Shown piece after piece: positions 36,201-44,463 of a stretch of DNA of 64,000 nucleotides. The notes beneath the pieces are model-generated. The model ran no database searches. It was not told the DNA's origin and worked only from the letters and a program-made list of their open reading frames with translations. The translations under genes and the position numbers were made by a program. How positions within the stretch are numbered: position 1 is the stretch's first letter; each line of letters begins with the position of its first letter. The stretch is from NCBI RefSeq assembly GCF_028689785.1, contig NZ_JAQVCN010000010.1, positions 1 to 64,000 on the forward strand, written 5' to 3'. The stretch is from Zoogloea sp. Its GTDB lineage: Bacteria > Pseudomonadota > Gammaproteobacteria > Burkholderiales > Rhodocyclaceae.

Positions 36201-36294
36201 GGTCAGCGCCACCGCCCTGACCCTGCTCCTGCTGCCGCTCCTCTACCGGCGCTTCGGCGTCACCCCCACAGCTCCCGAGGTGCATGCACCATGA
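33208..36294 (+). CDS. Heavy-metal RND efflux pump, inner-membrane transporter (CusA/CzcA family)
   Basis: A 1028-residue pump with 12 transmembrane helices and two periplasmic loops. The TM4 stretch SLGGLAIAIGMLVDAAVVVV followed by ENIE carries the relay Asp. It resembles the CusA pattern (GGxAIAIG...VDAA) more than the CzcA pattern with DFG...VDGA. The early SLTQRLLVAVATLLLIGAG and DFDDGTDIYWARQQV are family marks. GTG 33208 has GGAG 9 bases upstream (33198-33201). The substrate metal is not settled by the sequence. The DUF3240 and TolC-type genes overlap in series. Confidence 0.92.
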   Translation: MLSRLIEFSLTQRLLVAVATLLLIGAGVVAWNGLPVDAFPDVSTTQVKLIIKAPGMTPEEVEARITVPIEQEMLGIPHQRLLRSTSKYALADVTLDFDDGTDIYWARQQVGERLAGVMDKLPPGATGGLAPITTPLGEMFMFTIEGPLSLEEKRSLLDWTIRPALRTVAGVADVNSLGGEVRSFEIVPDPAALAARGLSLAQLQAALESNNRNDGAGRLNEGEETLLVRAEGAILTLDDVRAIVLGKSAGGVVRVGDVAEVRTGGLTRYGAVTRDGAGEAVQGLVLGLRGANAGKVVNGVKARLAELTSALPQGVRIEVFYDRSELVGRAIHTVSKALVEAIVLVLVLLLAFLGNLRAAVVVALMLPLAALATFIAMRGVGLSANLMSLGGLAIAIGMLVDAAVVVVENIETQLSANGAAARQPLLHLIFRTTREVAAPVASGILIIIIVFLPLLTLEGLEGKLFGPVALTIVFALSASLILSLTVVPVLASFLLKRGEAHEPWLVRKLQAGYMPLLHMALARGRLVGAFAGASLVAAAVAYLALGKTFMPTMDEGDIIMQLEKLPSISLAQAIATDLKVQQAILKAVPEVRSIVARGGSDELGLDPMGLNQTDTFMVLKPRDEWRQPDKEWLADQLRGVMENFPGIALTFTQPIDMRVSEMLTGVRGDLAIKLYGPDLPTLNRLASEIEAVVKGVPGAEDTLTIRNEGVQYLKIRVDRLAAGRFGLNVEDIQNTLRSLLEGRLAGTVIEASRRVPLLIRGPTSLHQDPEAFAAVRITAPDGQSLPLGSVASIERVDGPVKVDRENAQRYSVIQSNVRGRDLVGFVDEARAAVAAKVPLPPGYRLAWGGQFENQQRAAARLGIVVPIALGLIFVLLFSTFGSVRQALLVLAMVPFAMVGGIFALALSGEYLSVPASVGFIALLGIAVLNGVVMLTYFNQLLARGMPIDEVVVEGARRRLRPVLMTASIAALGLVPLLFATGPGSEVQRPLAIVVIGGLVSATALTLLLLPLLYRRFGVTPTAPEVHAP

Positions 36295-36611
36295 ACCCTG
36301 CCACCGACGCCGGCATCGTGCTGACCCTGGTGTTCCCCATAGAAGTGGAAGACGCCCTGCTCGAAACCCTGCTCGAACACCCGGAGCTGGCCCCCGGCTT
36401 CACCTCCCAGCGGGTCGAGGGCCAGGGCCAGCGGGTCACCTTCATCGGCACAGCCGAACATGTCCGTGGCCGCGCCGCCTGCTGCCGGGTGCAGCTGGTG
36501 GTGCCCCAGGCAAGTGCCGACCAGCTACTGGACATCCTGCGCCGAGAATTCGCTTCGAGCCGGGTGTTCTTCTGGATGGTGCCGGCCCTCGCCAGCGGGA
36601 GACTTTCCTGA
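36291..36611 (+). CDS. DUF3240 family protein of the metal efflux operon
   Basis: A 106-residue protein with the DUF3240 pattern (DAGIVLTLVFPIEVEDALLE, a ferredoxin-like PII-type fold). A cysteine pair AACCRVQLVVPQ lies in the middle, and SSRVFFWMVPALASG near the end. It has no signal, so it should be cytoplasmic. Its ATG overlaps the pump stop and its stop overlaps the TolC-type start (TGATG), so it is a genuine operon member. DUF3240 is often found with metal RND genes; a role as cytoplasmic metal-responsive modulator is inference. Confidence 0.8.
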   Translation: MNPATDAGIVLTLVFPIEVEDALLETLLEHPELAPGFTSQRVEGQGQRVTFIGTAEHVRGRAACCRVQLVVPQASADQLLDILRREFASSRVFFWMVPALASGRLS

Positions 36612-37879
36612 TGCGCCGCCTCCTTGCCCTGTTCGCCCTCAGCCTGCCCGCCCTCGCCCAGGCTGGCGCGGCCGCCTCAGCCCCCGACCTGCCGCCTGAA
36701 TCCCAGGCCCTGGCAGCCCTGCGCGGCAGCCCTCTGGTGGACGCCGCTGGCGAAAACATCGAAGCCCAGGAAGCCCGCGCCCGACGCCTGGCAGCGGGCG
36801 CCCACGAATGGACCCTGAGCCTCGGCGAGCAGAGCCGCCGCGTCCGCACCACACCTCAAGGGCGTTACACCGAATGGGATGTAGGCCTGGAGCGGGCTCT
36901 GCGCCTGCCCGGCAAGCGCGATCTGGATGTCCAGCTGGGCGCTGCCGGCGTCAACGTGGCACGGATCGGTCGCGGGGATGCCCTCCATGAGGCAGGCCGT
37001 GGCCTGCTGGCAAGCTGGTTTGAATGGCTGCGGGAACAAGCCGCCGCTACCCAATGGCAGCAGCAGCGAGACAGCCTGACGCGCCAGGCCCAGGTGGTCA
37101 GGCGCCGCGTCGAACTTGGCGACGCGCCGCGCCTGGAGCGCCTGCAGGCCGACGCTGCCCTCGCCCAGGCCAGCGCCCAGCTGGCCCAGGCCGAAGGCCG
37201 GGCGCGGGTTGCCGCAGAGCGCCTGCGCCGCCACTACCCGGCCCTGAGCCTGCCCGGCGCTGTGCCGGAGATTGCTCCGGCCGCGCTGGATGGCGGCACC
37301 GACGCGTGGGTGGAGGCCATACTCCAGCACAATCATGAACTCGGCCTGGCCCGGGCGGAGAGTGCCCGGGTCCGCATCGGTGCCAGCCGCAGCGAGGCAG
37401 AGCGCCGCCCCGACCCGAGCATTGGCGTGCGCATGGCCCGCGAAAGAAGCGGCGAGGAGCGCCTGCTGGGGGTGAGCCTGAGCATTCCCCTGCCGGGCGA
37501 AGGCCGCCGTGCCGACAGCGACGCAGCCCTCGCCGACGCCCGAGCCAGCGCCCACCGGGAAGCCGCCGTGCGCCGCCGGGTGGAAGCCGAAGCCGCGGCC
37601 CAGTATCAACGCGCCGTATCGGCCCGCGCCGGCTGGCACAGTCAACAGTCCGCTGCCGAAGCCCTGGCAGGCAGCGCGGACCTGATGGAGCGCGCCTGGC
37701 AACTGGGTGAAGGCACGCTGGCAGATACCCTGGCCGCCCGCCGGCTTGCCCATGAGGCACGCCTGGCCGCCCAGCTCGCCAGACTGGAAGCCAGCGAGGC
37801 CCGCTACCGGCTCCTGCTCGACGCTCACCAGCTGTGGGCGGTGGACGAGGACGAGCACCCCGGGCATGGGGAACCCTGA
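36611..37879 (+). CDS. TolC-family outer membrane channel of the RND pump
   Basis: A 422-residue protein with a signal peptide (RRLLALFALSLPALAQAGAA) and long Ala/Arg/Glu-rich amphipathic helices typical of CusC/TolC channels, with repeat halves around residues 60-230 and 240-420. It completes the tripartite pump adaptor-transporter-DUF3240-channel. The start is fixed by the TGATG overlap. The channel lacks an obvious lipidation cysteine, unlike CusC. Confidence 0.87.
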   Translation: MRRLLALFALSLPALAQAGAAASAPDLPPESQALAALRGSPLVDAAGENIEAQEARARRLAAGAHEWTLSLGEQSRRVRTTPQGRYTEWDVGLERALRLPGKRDLDVQLGAAGVNVARIGRGDALHEAGRGLLASWFEWLREQAAATQWQQQRDSLTRQAQVVRRRVELGDAPRLERLQADAALAQASAQLAQAEGRARVAAERLRRHYPALSLPGAVPEIAPAALDGGTDAWVEAILQHNHELGLARAESARVRIGASRSEAERRPDPSIGVRMARERSGEERLLGVSLSIPLPGEGRRADSDAALADARASAHREAAVRRRVEAEAAAQYQRAVSARAGWHSQQSAAEALAGSADLMERAWQLGEGTLADTLAARRLAHEARLAAQLARLEASEARYRLLLDAHQLWAVDEDEHPGHGEP

Positions 37880-37920
37880 AGCGGAACGCGGATGCGGCGG
37901 CGCAGCACGGACACGCTAGA

Positions 37921-38490
37921 ATGTCGTTCGTCATAAGCGTCGAACGCCCCGTGCCCGCCTCCCTGCCCCCCATCATCGACGTAGAGGCCTCGGGCTTCGG
38001 CGCCGCCAGCTATCCGATAGAGGTCGGCCTGGTGTTATCCGACGGCAGCAGTTACTGCACCCTGATCCGCCCCGAAGCCCGCTGGACCCACTGGGACACC
38101 AGCGCCGAAGAGGTGCATCTGGTGAGCCGGGAGACCCTGCTGAGAAATGGCCGGACGGCCGCCGAGGCGGCCCGCGAGCTCAACGCACGGCTGCGGGGGA
38201 TGACGGTTTACTGCGACTCCTGGTACCACGACTTCACCTGGCTGAGCCGGCTCTTCGATGCCGCCGAGTGCCCCCAGGCCTTCCGCCTGGAAGACATCCG
38301 CACCCTGCTCAACGAAGCCCAGGCCGAACACTGGCATGCCACCCGGCTGCAGGTGCAGGCCGATCTGTGCCTGCCCCGGCACCGGGCCAGCAACGACGCC
38401 CGGATCCTGCAAGCCACCCTGGGCCGGGTGCGGGCCGCCTGGGGCAGCCCTGCCCCGGCCCGGAGCGAGGCTCAGAAGGCCACGCGATAA
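37921..38490 (+). CDS. DEDDh 3'-5' exonuclease-like protein
   Basis: A 189-residue protein with a DnaQ-like fold. Exo I is IIDVEASGFG (D20, E22). Exo II contains a conserved Asp in YCDSWYHDFTWLS, and Exo III is HRASNDARIL with the H-x4-D spacing of the DEDDh class. Possible roles are single-strand exonuclease or RNase T-like trimming; the exact target is unknown. Its 3' end overlaps the convergent YfiM-like gene by 19 bases. Confidence 0.75.
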   Translation: MSFVISVERPVPASLPPIIDVEASGFGAASYPIEVGLVLSDGSSYCTLIRPEARWTHWDTSAEEVHLVSRETLLRNGRTAAEAARELNARLRGMTVYCDSWYHDFTWLSRLFDAAECPQAFRLEDIRTLLNEAQAEHWHATRLQVQADLCLPRHRASNDARILQATLGRVRAAWGSPAPARSEAQKATR

Positions 38491-38825
38491 CTCACCCCGG
38501 ACGGGCCGAGGAGCCAATTGCCGGTGCGCACACCCACGTAGGCACCGGCGGCATTCCAGGCCATGTCCTTCCACGAGAACCGGTTGCAGTCCCGCGTACT
38601 GTCATAGAACTCCTTGGCCACGCCAGGCACCAGGGCCAGGCCGACCGCCGTCCAGGTATCGTCGGACAGGCGCGAGGCCCCGACACCGAGCGCCAGGGAC
38701 ACCCCGAAGTGGGCAGCCTTGTCGCTGCCGGTCCAGTCGTCGTGGTGAGGTCCGCAAGCCGCGGCAGCAGTACTCAGGATGGTCAACAGCGCAAAGGCGG
38801 AGAGCCGGATTGGCAGGGTTTTCAA
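38472..38825 (-). CDS. YfiM/DUF2279-like exported protein
   Basis: A 117-residue protein with a signal (MKTLPIRLSAFALLTILSTA) and a Cys at residue 24 (AACGPHHDD), so it may be a lipoprotein. The core WTGSDKAAHFGVSLALGVGA and RFSWKDMAWNAAGAYVGV resembles YfiM, a small protein of unknown function in many proteobacteria. The identification is by sequence pattern. It converges on the exonuclease gene and is not part of an operon. Confidence 0.65.
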   Translation of the reverse strand: MKTLPIRLSAFALLTILSTAAAACGPHHDDWTGSDKAAHFGVSLALGVGASRLSDDTWTAVGLALVPGVAKEFYDSTRDCNRFSWKDMAWNAAGAYVGVRTGNWLLGPSGVSYRVAF

Positions 38826-38944
38826 GAATCACCTCATCATCAAATAATGTGTCGTCAGCATGATACGGAAGTGTGTGACGTCCTGAATGCTTTTGCCTGG
38901 CGCACATGTCAGAATCCGGCGCACTATCGTTCAAGGAGCACGTG

Positions 38945-39634
38945 ATGCATGAAATCCGGATCTGGGATCTGCCCCTGCGACTATTTCACTGGATGCTTGC
39001 GCTGGCCGTGACCGGAGCAATGATCAGTGGACAGATCGGTGGCAATCTGATGATCTGGCACGGCCGGCTGGGCATCCTGATCGCCGGCCTGCTCGGTTTT
39101 CGTCTGGCCTGGGGCCTGGTGGGGTCCACCCACGCCCGCTTTGCGAGCTTCGTACGCGGCCCCGGAGCGATCCTCGCCTACCTGCGCGGCGAATGGCGCG
39201 GGCTGGGGCACAACCCGCTGGGCGCCCTGTCTGTGCTCGGCATGCTGACAGCCCTGGGGCTACAGACTGCGGGCGGGCTCTTCGGCAACGACGACATCGC
39301 CTTTCAGGGGCCCCTGTACGCCCTGGTTTCCAAGGACACCAGCGACTGGCTGAGTGGCCTGCACCGCAAGGGCTTCTGGCTGATCCTGTTGCTGGTGCTC
39401 ACCCACCTGGGCGCCATTGTGTTCTATCTGCGGGTGCACCGGGACAACCTGGTGCGCCCCATGATCACCGGTCGCAAGGCTGTCGCAAATCCTGACGGCC
39501 TGGCGCAGGCCCAAGGGGGTGGCATCGCGGCGCTGATCCTTGCCATCGGCATCGGGGTAGGCACGGGCTTTGCGGCCAGCGGTGCCTGGCAGCCCCCACC
39601 GCCCCCCGAGCCGGCTGCAGCACCGGCCTGGTAG
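38945..39634 (+). CDS. Cytochrome b561-type membrane protein
   Basis: A 229-residue protein of the cytochrome b/b6 domain family (prokaryotic b561/Ni-Fe hydrogenase b-type). Four transmembrane helices carry histidines in RLFHWMLALAVTG, WHGRLGILIAGL, LHRKGFWLILLL and LTHLGAIVFYLRVHR. It would bind two haem b and pass electrons between quinone and periplasmic partners. The start has AGGAG 7 bases upstream. The C-terminus ends in a Pro-rich tail. Cytochrome c' lies next to it on the other strand. Confidence 0.85.
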   Translation: MHEIRIWDLPLRLFHWMLALAVTGAMISGQIGGNLMIWHGRLGILIAGLLGFRLAWGLVGSTHARFASFVRGPGAILAYLRGEWRGLGHNPLGALSVLGMLTALGLQTAGGLFGNDDIAFQGPLYALVSKDTSDWLSGLHRKGFWLILLLVLTHLGAIVFYLRVHRDNLVRPMITGRKAVANPDGLAQAQGGGIAALILAIGIGVGTGFAASGAWQPPPPPEPAAAPAW

Positions 39635-39716
39635 GGCAGACCACTGCGGGCCCGCGAGCAGGCTGCGGTGCGAGCAGCGGGACTCGGGCAGCAGGAGAGA
39701 GGCTGCGCCGTATTGC

Positions 39717-40184
39717 TTATTCGTCCTTGCGGAACTTGTCGTGACAGGCCTTGCAAGATTCTCCCGTCTTGCCGAACTGCACCTTGATCGCTGCCACGTC
39801 CCCGGTGGCTGCCACCTTCTGCAGCTCGTTGGCTTCCTTCACGAACGAGACGGCCAACTTGCGGACCTCGTCCTGCTGCTGGAAGAACTCGGGCTTGACC
39901 CGGGTCTTCTGGCTGCCGACATCCTTATCGGTAGCTGCGCCAAAGAGGGCGCCCATGCCAGAGTTGGCAGTGGCGGCGATCAGGTTAGCTGCAGCCAGCA
40001 CCTGGTCCTTGTTGAAACTGGAGGGGTTGTCGATGGTCTGGGCCTTGATCTTGCCCATGTTCCACGACATGAAGGAATAACCCGCCTTGCGGAACTTGAT
40101 CTGATCTTCCGGCTTGACCTGGGCGCTGGCCCCGGTACCAAGGCCCAAAATCAGGGCGGCAAAAAGCGCTTGTTTGATCTGCAT
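39717..40184 (-). CDS. Cytochrome c'
   Basis: A 155-residue periplasmic cytochrome. A signal peptide (LFAALILGLGTGASAQ) precedes a four-helix bundle; the haem-binding CKACH is near the C-terminus (ESCKACHDKFRKDE), with the axial His in CxxCH, as in cytochrome c'. The family binds NO and CO and protects against nitrosative stress. It is convergent with the cytochrome b561-type gene. Upstream is a DUF3365 protein. Confidence 0.88.
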   Translation of the reverse strand: MQIKQALFAALILGLGTGASAQVKPEDQIKFRKAGYSFMSWNMGKIKAQTIDNPSSFNKDQVLAAANLIAATANSGMGALFGAATDKDVGSQKTRVKPEFFQQQDEVRKLAVSFVKEANELQKVAATGDVAAIKVQFGKTGESCKACHDKFRKDE

Positions 40185-40308
40185 GAATTCACTCCGGTGT
40201 GATTGAAATCGAGAAACGGCCTGGCCGGTGCTCTAGCAGAGCCGGGCGCAGCCGCCGGGCGGATTATTCCATAACGCTGGGAAAAACCGCCCCCACAACA
40301 GGGTGAAA

Positions 40309-40875
40309 TCAGAGCGGGCGCCAGACCGTCAGGGCACCGCGGATCTGACCTTTTTCATAGCCGAAGGCCCGGTCGAGGGGATAATTACGGGCCAGTTCGC
40401 TCTTCAGCCCGGCCTCGATCTGCTCTGCCGCACCATGACACTTGAGGCACACGTCACCAACGGGGATGGCACGCATGTAGCGGAACATCGGCTTGCCGTT
40501 CTCGGTGACGATCTCACCCGTTTCCAGGCTCTCGATCTTCTCTCCGGCGGCGGCGCGAATATTGAAATCGGCAAGCTGACGTGCTTCCCAGGTGTCGGGC
40601 GTGCCCCGCTCGGGATTACGGGTCTTCAAGCTGACCCGGGACATCTTCCAGCCAGTTTTTTCCGACTGCTCCTTGAGCAGCTGCGGCGCCTTTTCCTTGC
40701 ACACCGGGATGGCTTTGACCACGCCCTGGCTGGCGACCGTCTCCTGCATCATCGCAACCACCTTCGGCAACACCGGCAGGGCATTCTTGCGGGTATCCAA
40801 TTTCAGGGTTTCCACGTCCTGGGCGTGGGCTGAGCCGGCCACCAGCGCAGCAGTCACAAGAGCAATACGTAGCAT
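40309..40875 (-). CDS. DUF3365 (Tll0287-like) haem-binding protein
   Basis: A 188-residue secreted protein with a short signal (RIALVTAALVAGSAHA), a PAS-like core and one CLKCHG haem-c motif near residue 145. A short Cys (VCKEKAPQLL) lies in the N-terminal part. DUF3365 domains occur as sensor parts of kinases and as free electron-transfer or gas-sensing proteins. The palindrome just upstream suggests specific regulation. It precedes the cytochrome c' gene on the same strand by 124 bases. Confidence 0.8.
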   Translation of the reverse strand: MLRIALVTAALVAGSAHAQDVETLKLDTRKNALPVLPKVVAMMQETVASQGVVKAIPVCKEKAPQLLKEQSEKTGWKMSRVSLKTRNPERGTPDTWEARQLADFNIRAAAGEKIESLETGEIVTENGKPMFRYMRAIPVGDVCLKCHGAAEQIEAGLKSELARNYPLDRAFGYEKGQIRGALTVWRPL

Positions 40876-40889
40876 GAGCGCGTCCTTTA

Positions 40890-40905
40890 ATTAGAAAACT
40901 CTAAT
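40890..40905. promoter_or_regulatory. Inverted repeat ahead of the DUF3365 gene
   Basis: ATTAGA-AAAC-TCTAAT is a perfect 6-bp inverted repeat with a 4-base spacer, placed 15 bases ahead of the DUF3365 start. It is strikingly AT-rich for this genome. It could be an operator for a haem-, redox- or sulfur-responsive repressor; the regulator is not identified. Confidence 0.45.
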
Positions 40906-41012
40906 ATACAGGATATCCGCTCAAGCTTGCCATTCAGATTTCAGACGGGACACCGTGCAACCAAATCACTGGCAGAAAGACCAATAGGAACCCCAACCGC
41001 GAGGAGCACACC

Positions 41013-41252
41013 ATGGAATCCCAGACCCACAGCATCGCCAACTTGTTCGCCCAGCTCGGCCTGCCCAGCGAAACAGCCGCCATCGACGCCTTCATCGACA
41101 CCCACTCGCCCCTGCCCCCTGAGCTCCGGCTGGCCGATGCGCCATTCTGGACACCCGCCCAGGCCCACTTTCTGAAAACCGAACTCGACGAGGACGCTGA
41201 CTGGAGCGCCGTCATCGATACTCTCGACGCCCGCCTGCGCCACCGGGCCTGA
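41013..41252 (+). CDS. DUF2789 family protein
   Basis: A 79-residue protein matching the DUF2789 pattern (SIANLFAQLGLPSETAAIDA, FWTPAQAHFLKTELDEDADW). These small, mostly helical proteins occur in proteobacteria; function unknown. GAGGAG at 41000-41005 supports the ATG. The gene is alone between the DUF3365 gene (divergent) and the HD-GYP gene (convergent). Confidence 0.8.
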   Translation: MESQTHSIANLFAQLGLPSETAAIDAFIDTHSPLPPELRLADAPFWTPAQAHFLKTELDEDADWSAVIDTLDARLRHRA

Positions 41253-41284
41253 ACGGCCACCCGGCAGGCGAAGGGAACGGATGT

Positions 41285-42508
41285 TCAGTCTGCAAGCAGG
41301 AAGCGCTGGGGGTCGACGCCCCACTTGTCCGGGGCTTCGGCAGAGACAATGCGATCTCCCCCGCCGTTTCCGAGCTTGCGGCCCAGATCAAGGAGTTCGG
41401 GCTTGATGTAGCCATTGGATTTGGTGCTGAAGAACACCCGCAGCTTCGGAGTCAGCAGACTGCCTTCGTTCTGCTCTATCACCACCCCCAGGCGGCCGGA
41501 CTCCAGCCGCACCAGGCTGCCCACGGGGTAGATACCTACACAGCGCATGAAGGCCTGGAGCAGCTTCTGGTCAAAGTGATTGGTGCTCCACTCCCACATC
41601 TTGCGCAGGGCCTCCGCGGCCGGCATGCCTTTGTGATAGCAGCGGTCGGCAGTGATCGCGTCATAGACATCCACGATAGCCGCCATGCGCGCCATAGTGG
41701 AGATAGCATCGCCCGCCAGCCTGTCCGGGTAGCCAGTGCCGTCCAGCCGTTCGTGGTGATGGCGGGTGATATCAAGGGGAATGGCACCGATACCAGGGGT
41801 TTCCAGCAGCACCGCATGCCCATCGCCGGGGTGCTGCTTGATCAATTCAAACTCCGCGTCGGTGAGACGCCCGGGCTTGTTGAGCACCTCATCCGGCACC
41901 TTCATTTTGCCGATATCGTGGAGCAGACCGCCGATACCCCCCTGGCGCAGCTCGTCCCCATCGATGCCGAGGGAGCGCCCGAAGGCGATCATCAGGGTGC
42001 ACACGCTGACGGAGTGCAGAAACGTGTAGTCGTCCTTGTTCTTGATGCCGATCAGGCCCATCAGCGCCCCGCCATTGCGCAGCACCGACCCGGTGATTGC
42101 CTCCACCACGGGCTCGGCGTCATCAAGAGACACGGCCTTGCCCAGGCGTACGTCACTCATCATGGTGCGCACCACCTTGTGGGCCTGCTCATGGACGCGC
42201 TTCGCCCTGGCCAGTTCTTCCCGCACAGAGACGCGGACGATCTGCTCCTGGGGCGCAGACATGGCCTTGACGATCTCCTGCTCGACCGCGGCTTGAACCT
42301 GGTCTGCCGCCACAGCCTCCACATCATCGAGGCCACGCTTTGTGTCGATATAAACGTGCTGGATACCCGCCTCGACAATGCGGCGCAAGTCGCCGTCACC
42401 CTTCAGCACAAACTGGGCGCGCCAGAATGGATGAGACATCCAGTCGCCACAAAGCTCCTGGATAAACATGCCGGGCCGAAGCCGGGTCACTGGAATTTTC
42501 TTAAGCAT
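41285..42508 (-). CDS. HD-GYP cyclic di-GMP phosphodiesterase (DUF3391 + HD-GYP)
   Basis: A 407-residue protein. The N-terminal DUF3391 region (KKIPVTRLRPGMFIQELCGD, about 1-100) is followed by a HD-GYP domain with HDIGKMKVPDEVLNKPG, the HHERLDGTGYPDRLAGD core and later DVYDAITADRCYHKGM, all metal and catalytic residues intact. The C-terminal part is a small extension. HD-GYP proteins degrade c-di-GMP to GMP. It starts at ATG 42508; the longer frame adds 15 improbable residues. A diguanylate cyclase gene lies at 51375. Confidence 0.9.
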   Translation of the reverse strand: MLKKIPVTRLRPGMFIQELCGDWMSHPFWRAQFVLKGDGDLRRIVEAGIQHVYIDTKRGLDDVEAVAADQVQAAVEQEIVKAMSAPQEQIVRVSVREELARAKRVHEQAHKVVRTMMSDVRLGKAVSLDDAEPVVEAITGSVLRNGGALMGLIGIKNKDDYTFLHSVSVCTLMIAFGRSLGIDGDELRQGGIGGLLHDIGKMKVPDEVLNKPGRLTDAEFELIKQHPGDGHAVLLETPGIGAIPLDITRHHHERLDGTGYPDRLAGDAISTMARMAAIVDVYDAITADRCYHKGMPAAEALRKMWEWSTNHFDQKLLQAFMRCVGIYPVGSLVRLESGRLGVVIEQNEGSLLTPKLRVFFSTKSNGYIKPELLDLGRKLGNGGGDRIVSAEAPDKWGVDPQRFLLAD

Positions 42509-42697
42509 GGAACGGGACACTGTGGGGAGAGAAGCGGCACGGCTCAAGGCCACCTGTTTTCCTTAACGGGTCTGTAACGGCCCTCAGCCGCCGGGCTTGA
42601 GCCCGTTTCGGTGCGGAGTGTGTCATACCCGTGCAAAAGTACACGATACGCAACCGCTATAATGCGAACTCTTTCCGCACTGCACATTCAATAGTTC

Positions 42698-43522
42698 ATG
42701 GACATTATCCTGCTTCTGAAAGCGCTGATTCTCGGCGTGGTCGAAGGCCTGACCGAATTTCTGCCGATTTCCAGCACCGGACACCTGATCCTGGCCGGCG
42801 ACCTGCTCAACTTCAACGATGACCGGGGCAAGCTGTTCGAGATCGTGATTCAATCAGGGGCCATTCTCGCCGTGGTGTGGGAATACCGTGAGCGAGTGAT
42901 CCGGACCTTCTCCGGCCTGGGCCGACAACCGGAGGCCAACCGCCTGGTGCTCAACCTGTTCATCGCCTTCCTGCCCCTGGCCATCCTGGGGCTGATCTTC
43001 GGCAAGGCCATCAAGGCTTCGCTGTTTGCCCCCATCCCGGTGGCCACGGCCTTCATCCTCGGCGCCTTCGTGATCTTGTGGGCCGAACGCCGGCAGCACA
43101 GCATCCGCATCCACAGCGTGGACGAGATGAGCCCGCTGGACGCCCTCAAGATGGGCATCGCCCAGGCGGTGGCGCTGATCCCCGGCACCTCGCGTTCCGG
43201 CTCGACCATCATCGGCGGCATGCTTTTCGGCTTCTCGCGCCACGCCGCCACCGAGTTCTCCTTCTTCCTGGCCATCCCCACCCTCGGCATGGCGACCGTT
43301 TATCAGCTCTACAAAGAACGCGCCTTGCTGAGCATGGACGATCTGGGCATGTGGGTGGTGGGCTTCCTCTCGGCCTTTGCCTCCGCTTTCCTGTGCGTGC
43401 GCTGGCTGCTGCGCTACATCTCCAACCACGACTTCGTGCCCTTCGCCTGGTACCGCATCGCCTTCGGTATCGTGGTGCTGGTCACCTGGCACTTCGGCCT
43501 GGTGGAATGGACGGCCCACTGA
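42698..43522 (+). CDS. uppP: Undecaprenyl-diphosphate phosphatase
   Basis: A 274-residue integral membrane enzyme of the BacA/UppP family, about eight helices. The catalytic motifs are [20 protein letters not shown] near the N-terminus and [17 protein letters not shown] in the middle. It recycles the undecaprenyl carrier for cell wall synthesis and gives bacitracin resistance. The next gene begins 16 bases before its end. Confidence 0.95.
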   Translation: MDIILLLKALILGVVEGLTEFLPISSTGHLILAGDLLNFNDDRGKLFEIVIQSGAILAVVWEYRERVIRTFSGLGRQPEANRLVLNLFIAFLPLAILGLIFGKAIKASLFAPIPVATAFILGAFVILWAERRQHSIRIHSVDEMSPLDALKMGIAQAVALIPGTSRSGSTIIGGMLFGFSRHAATEFSFFLAIPTLGMATVYQLYKERALLSMDDLGMWVVGFLSAFASAFLCVRWLLRYISNHDFVPFAWYRIAFGIVVLVTWHFGLVEWTAH

Positions 43523-44463
43523 GTCCTGCGCCCGTGACGGCCCGGACCGGCTCCGGGCCGTCGTCCCCGACGCCCTACCGCGTCCGGTTCACCAACCTCC
43601 ATGACAGCCGGCGGGCCCGCAGCCTGCCCCTCAAGCTCTACCTGCCCGACACTGCCCCAGCCGGCCTGATCCTCTTCTCCCACGGACTCGGTGGCTGTCG
43701 CGAGAGCGGCAGCGCATGGTTGTCCCATTGGGCCGGACGCCGCTTTGCCGCAATCGCCGTACAGCACCCCGGCAGTGACATCAGCCTGCTCCGCAACAAC
43801 TCCCCCCTGGCCCTGCGCCAGGCATTCCGCCTGGCCATGAACCCCGATGAGCTGAGTTGCCGCGCTGACGACCTGCGCTTCGTGCTCAAGCGCATCGGCC
43901 GGGAGAGGAGCTTCCCCGACGCCCTCAACGCAGTACAGAGAATAGGTCTGTGCGGGCACTCCTTCGGTGCAGTCACCGTCCAACTGCTGGCGGGCGAACG
44001 CCGTCCCGAACAACCGGCGCACCCCCTCGACCCCCGCGTAACCGCAGTCCTGGCCCTGAGCCCATCGGCCCGCCATGCCGACAAAGGCCCGGGGCTGGCC
44101 CACCGCTTCGGGCAGATCCACCTGCCCTTCCTGAGCATCACCGGCAGCCGCGACGATGGCATGGGCCTGTCCGACATCACTGCCGCCAATCGCGAACTGC
44201 CCTTCCGCCACATGCCGCCTGGCGACAAGACCTTGCTGGTCTTTGCCCATGGCACCCACCTGGACTTTGCCGGGCAGGCCAGCCAGGCCGAAGGCACGGT
44301 CTTCCCTGTCCGCCGCGAAGCACCGGCTTTCAAAGACAATCTGCTGGCCGCCAGCAGCGCCTTCTGGCGCGCCCACCTGGCCGGCGACGTCGATGCCCGC
44401 CACTGGCTGAGCACCACCTTTCCCGGCCAACTGAGGCCTGAAGACCGCTTCGAGACCAAATGA
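43507..44463 (+). CDS. Alpha/beta-hydrolase (dienelactone-hydrolase or lipase-like)
   Basis: A 318-residue hydrolase. The oxyanion segment is [15 protein letters not shown], the nucleophile elbow [15 protein letters not shown], and a C-terminal [16 protein letters not shown] region likely holds the catalytic His. No signal peptide, so it is probably cytoplasmic. The ATG at 43507 overlaps the end of uppP; a shorter start is possible. Substrate unknown; COG4188-type predicted dienelactone hydrolases are the nearest pattern. Confidence 0.8.
   Translation: MDGPLSPAPVTARTGSGPSSPTPYRVRFTNLHDSRRARSLPLKLYLPDTAPAGLILFSHGLGGCRESGSAWLSHWAGRRFAAIAVQHPGSDISLLRNNSPLALRQAFRLAMNPDELSCRADDLRFVLKRIGRERSFPDALNAVQRIGLCGHSFGAVTVQLLAGERRPEQPAHPLDPRVTAVLALSPSARHADKGPGLAHRFGQIHLPFLSITGSRDDGMGLSDITAANRELPFRHMPPGDKTLLVFAHGTHLDFAGQASQAEGTVFPVRREAPAFKDNLLAASSAFWRAHLAGDVDARHWLSTTFPGQLRPEDRFETK

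Noticed and set aside
34807..36285. Long minus-strand open frame (492 codons) opposite the RND pump
   Set aside because: It is an antisense shadow of the GC-rich pump gene. The translation is His/Gly/Gln-rich without fold-like pattern, and the plus strand has a full-length recognised protein.
33208..36294. Assignment of the RND pump to copper/silver efflux
   Set aside because: The TM4 motif leans to the CusA type, but there is no CusF or Cu-specific Met cluster I can verify, so the substrate is left open.
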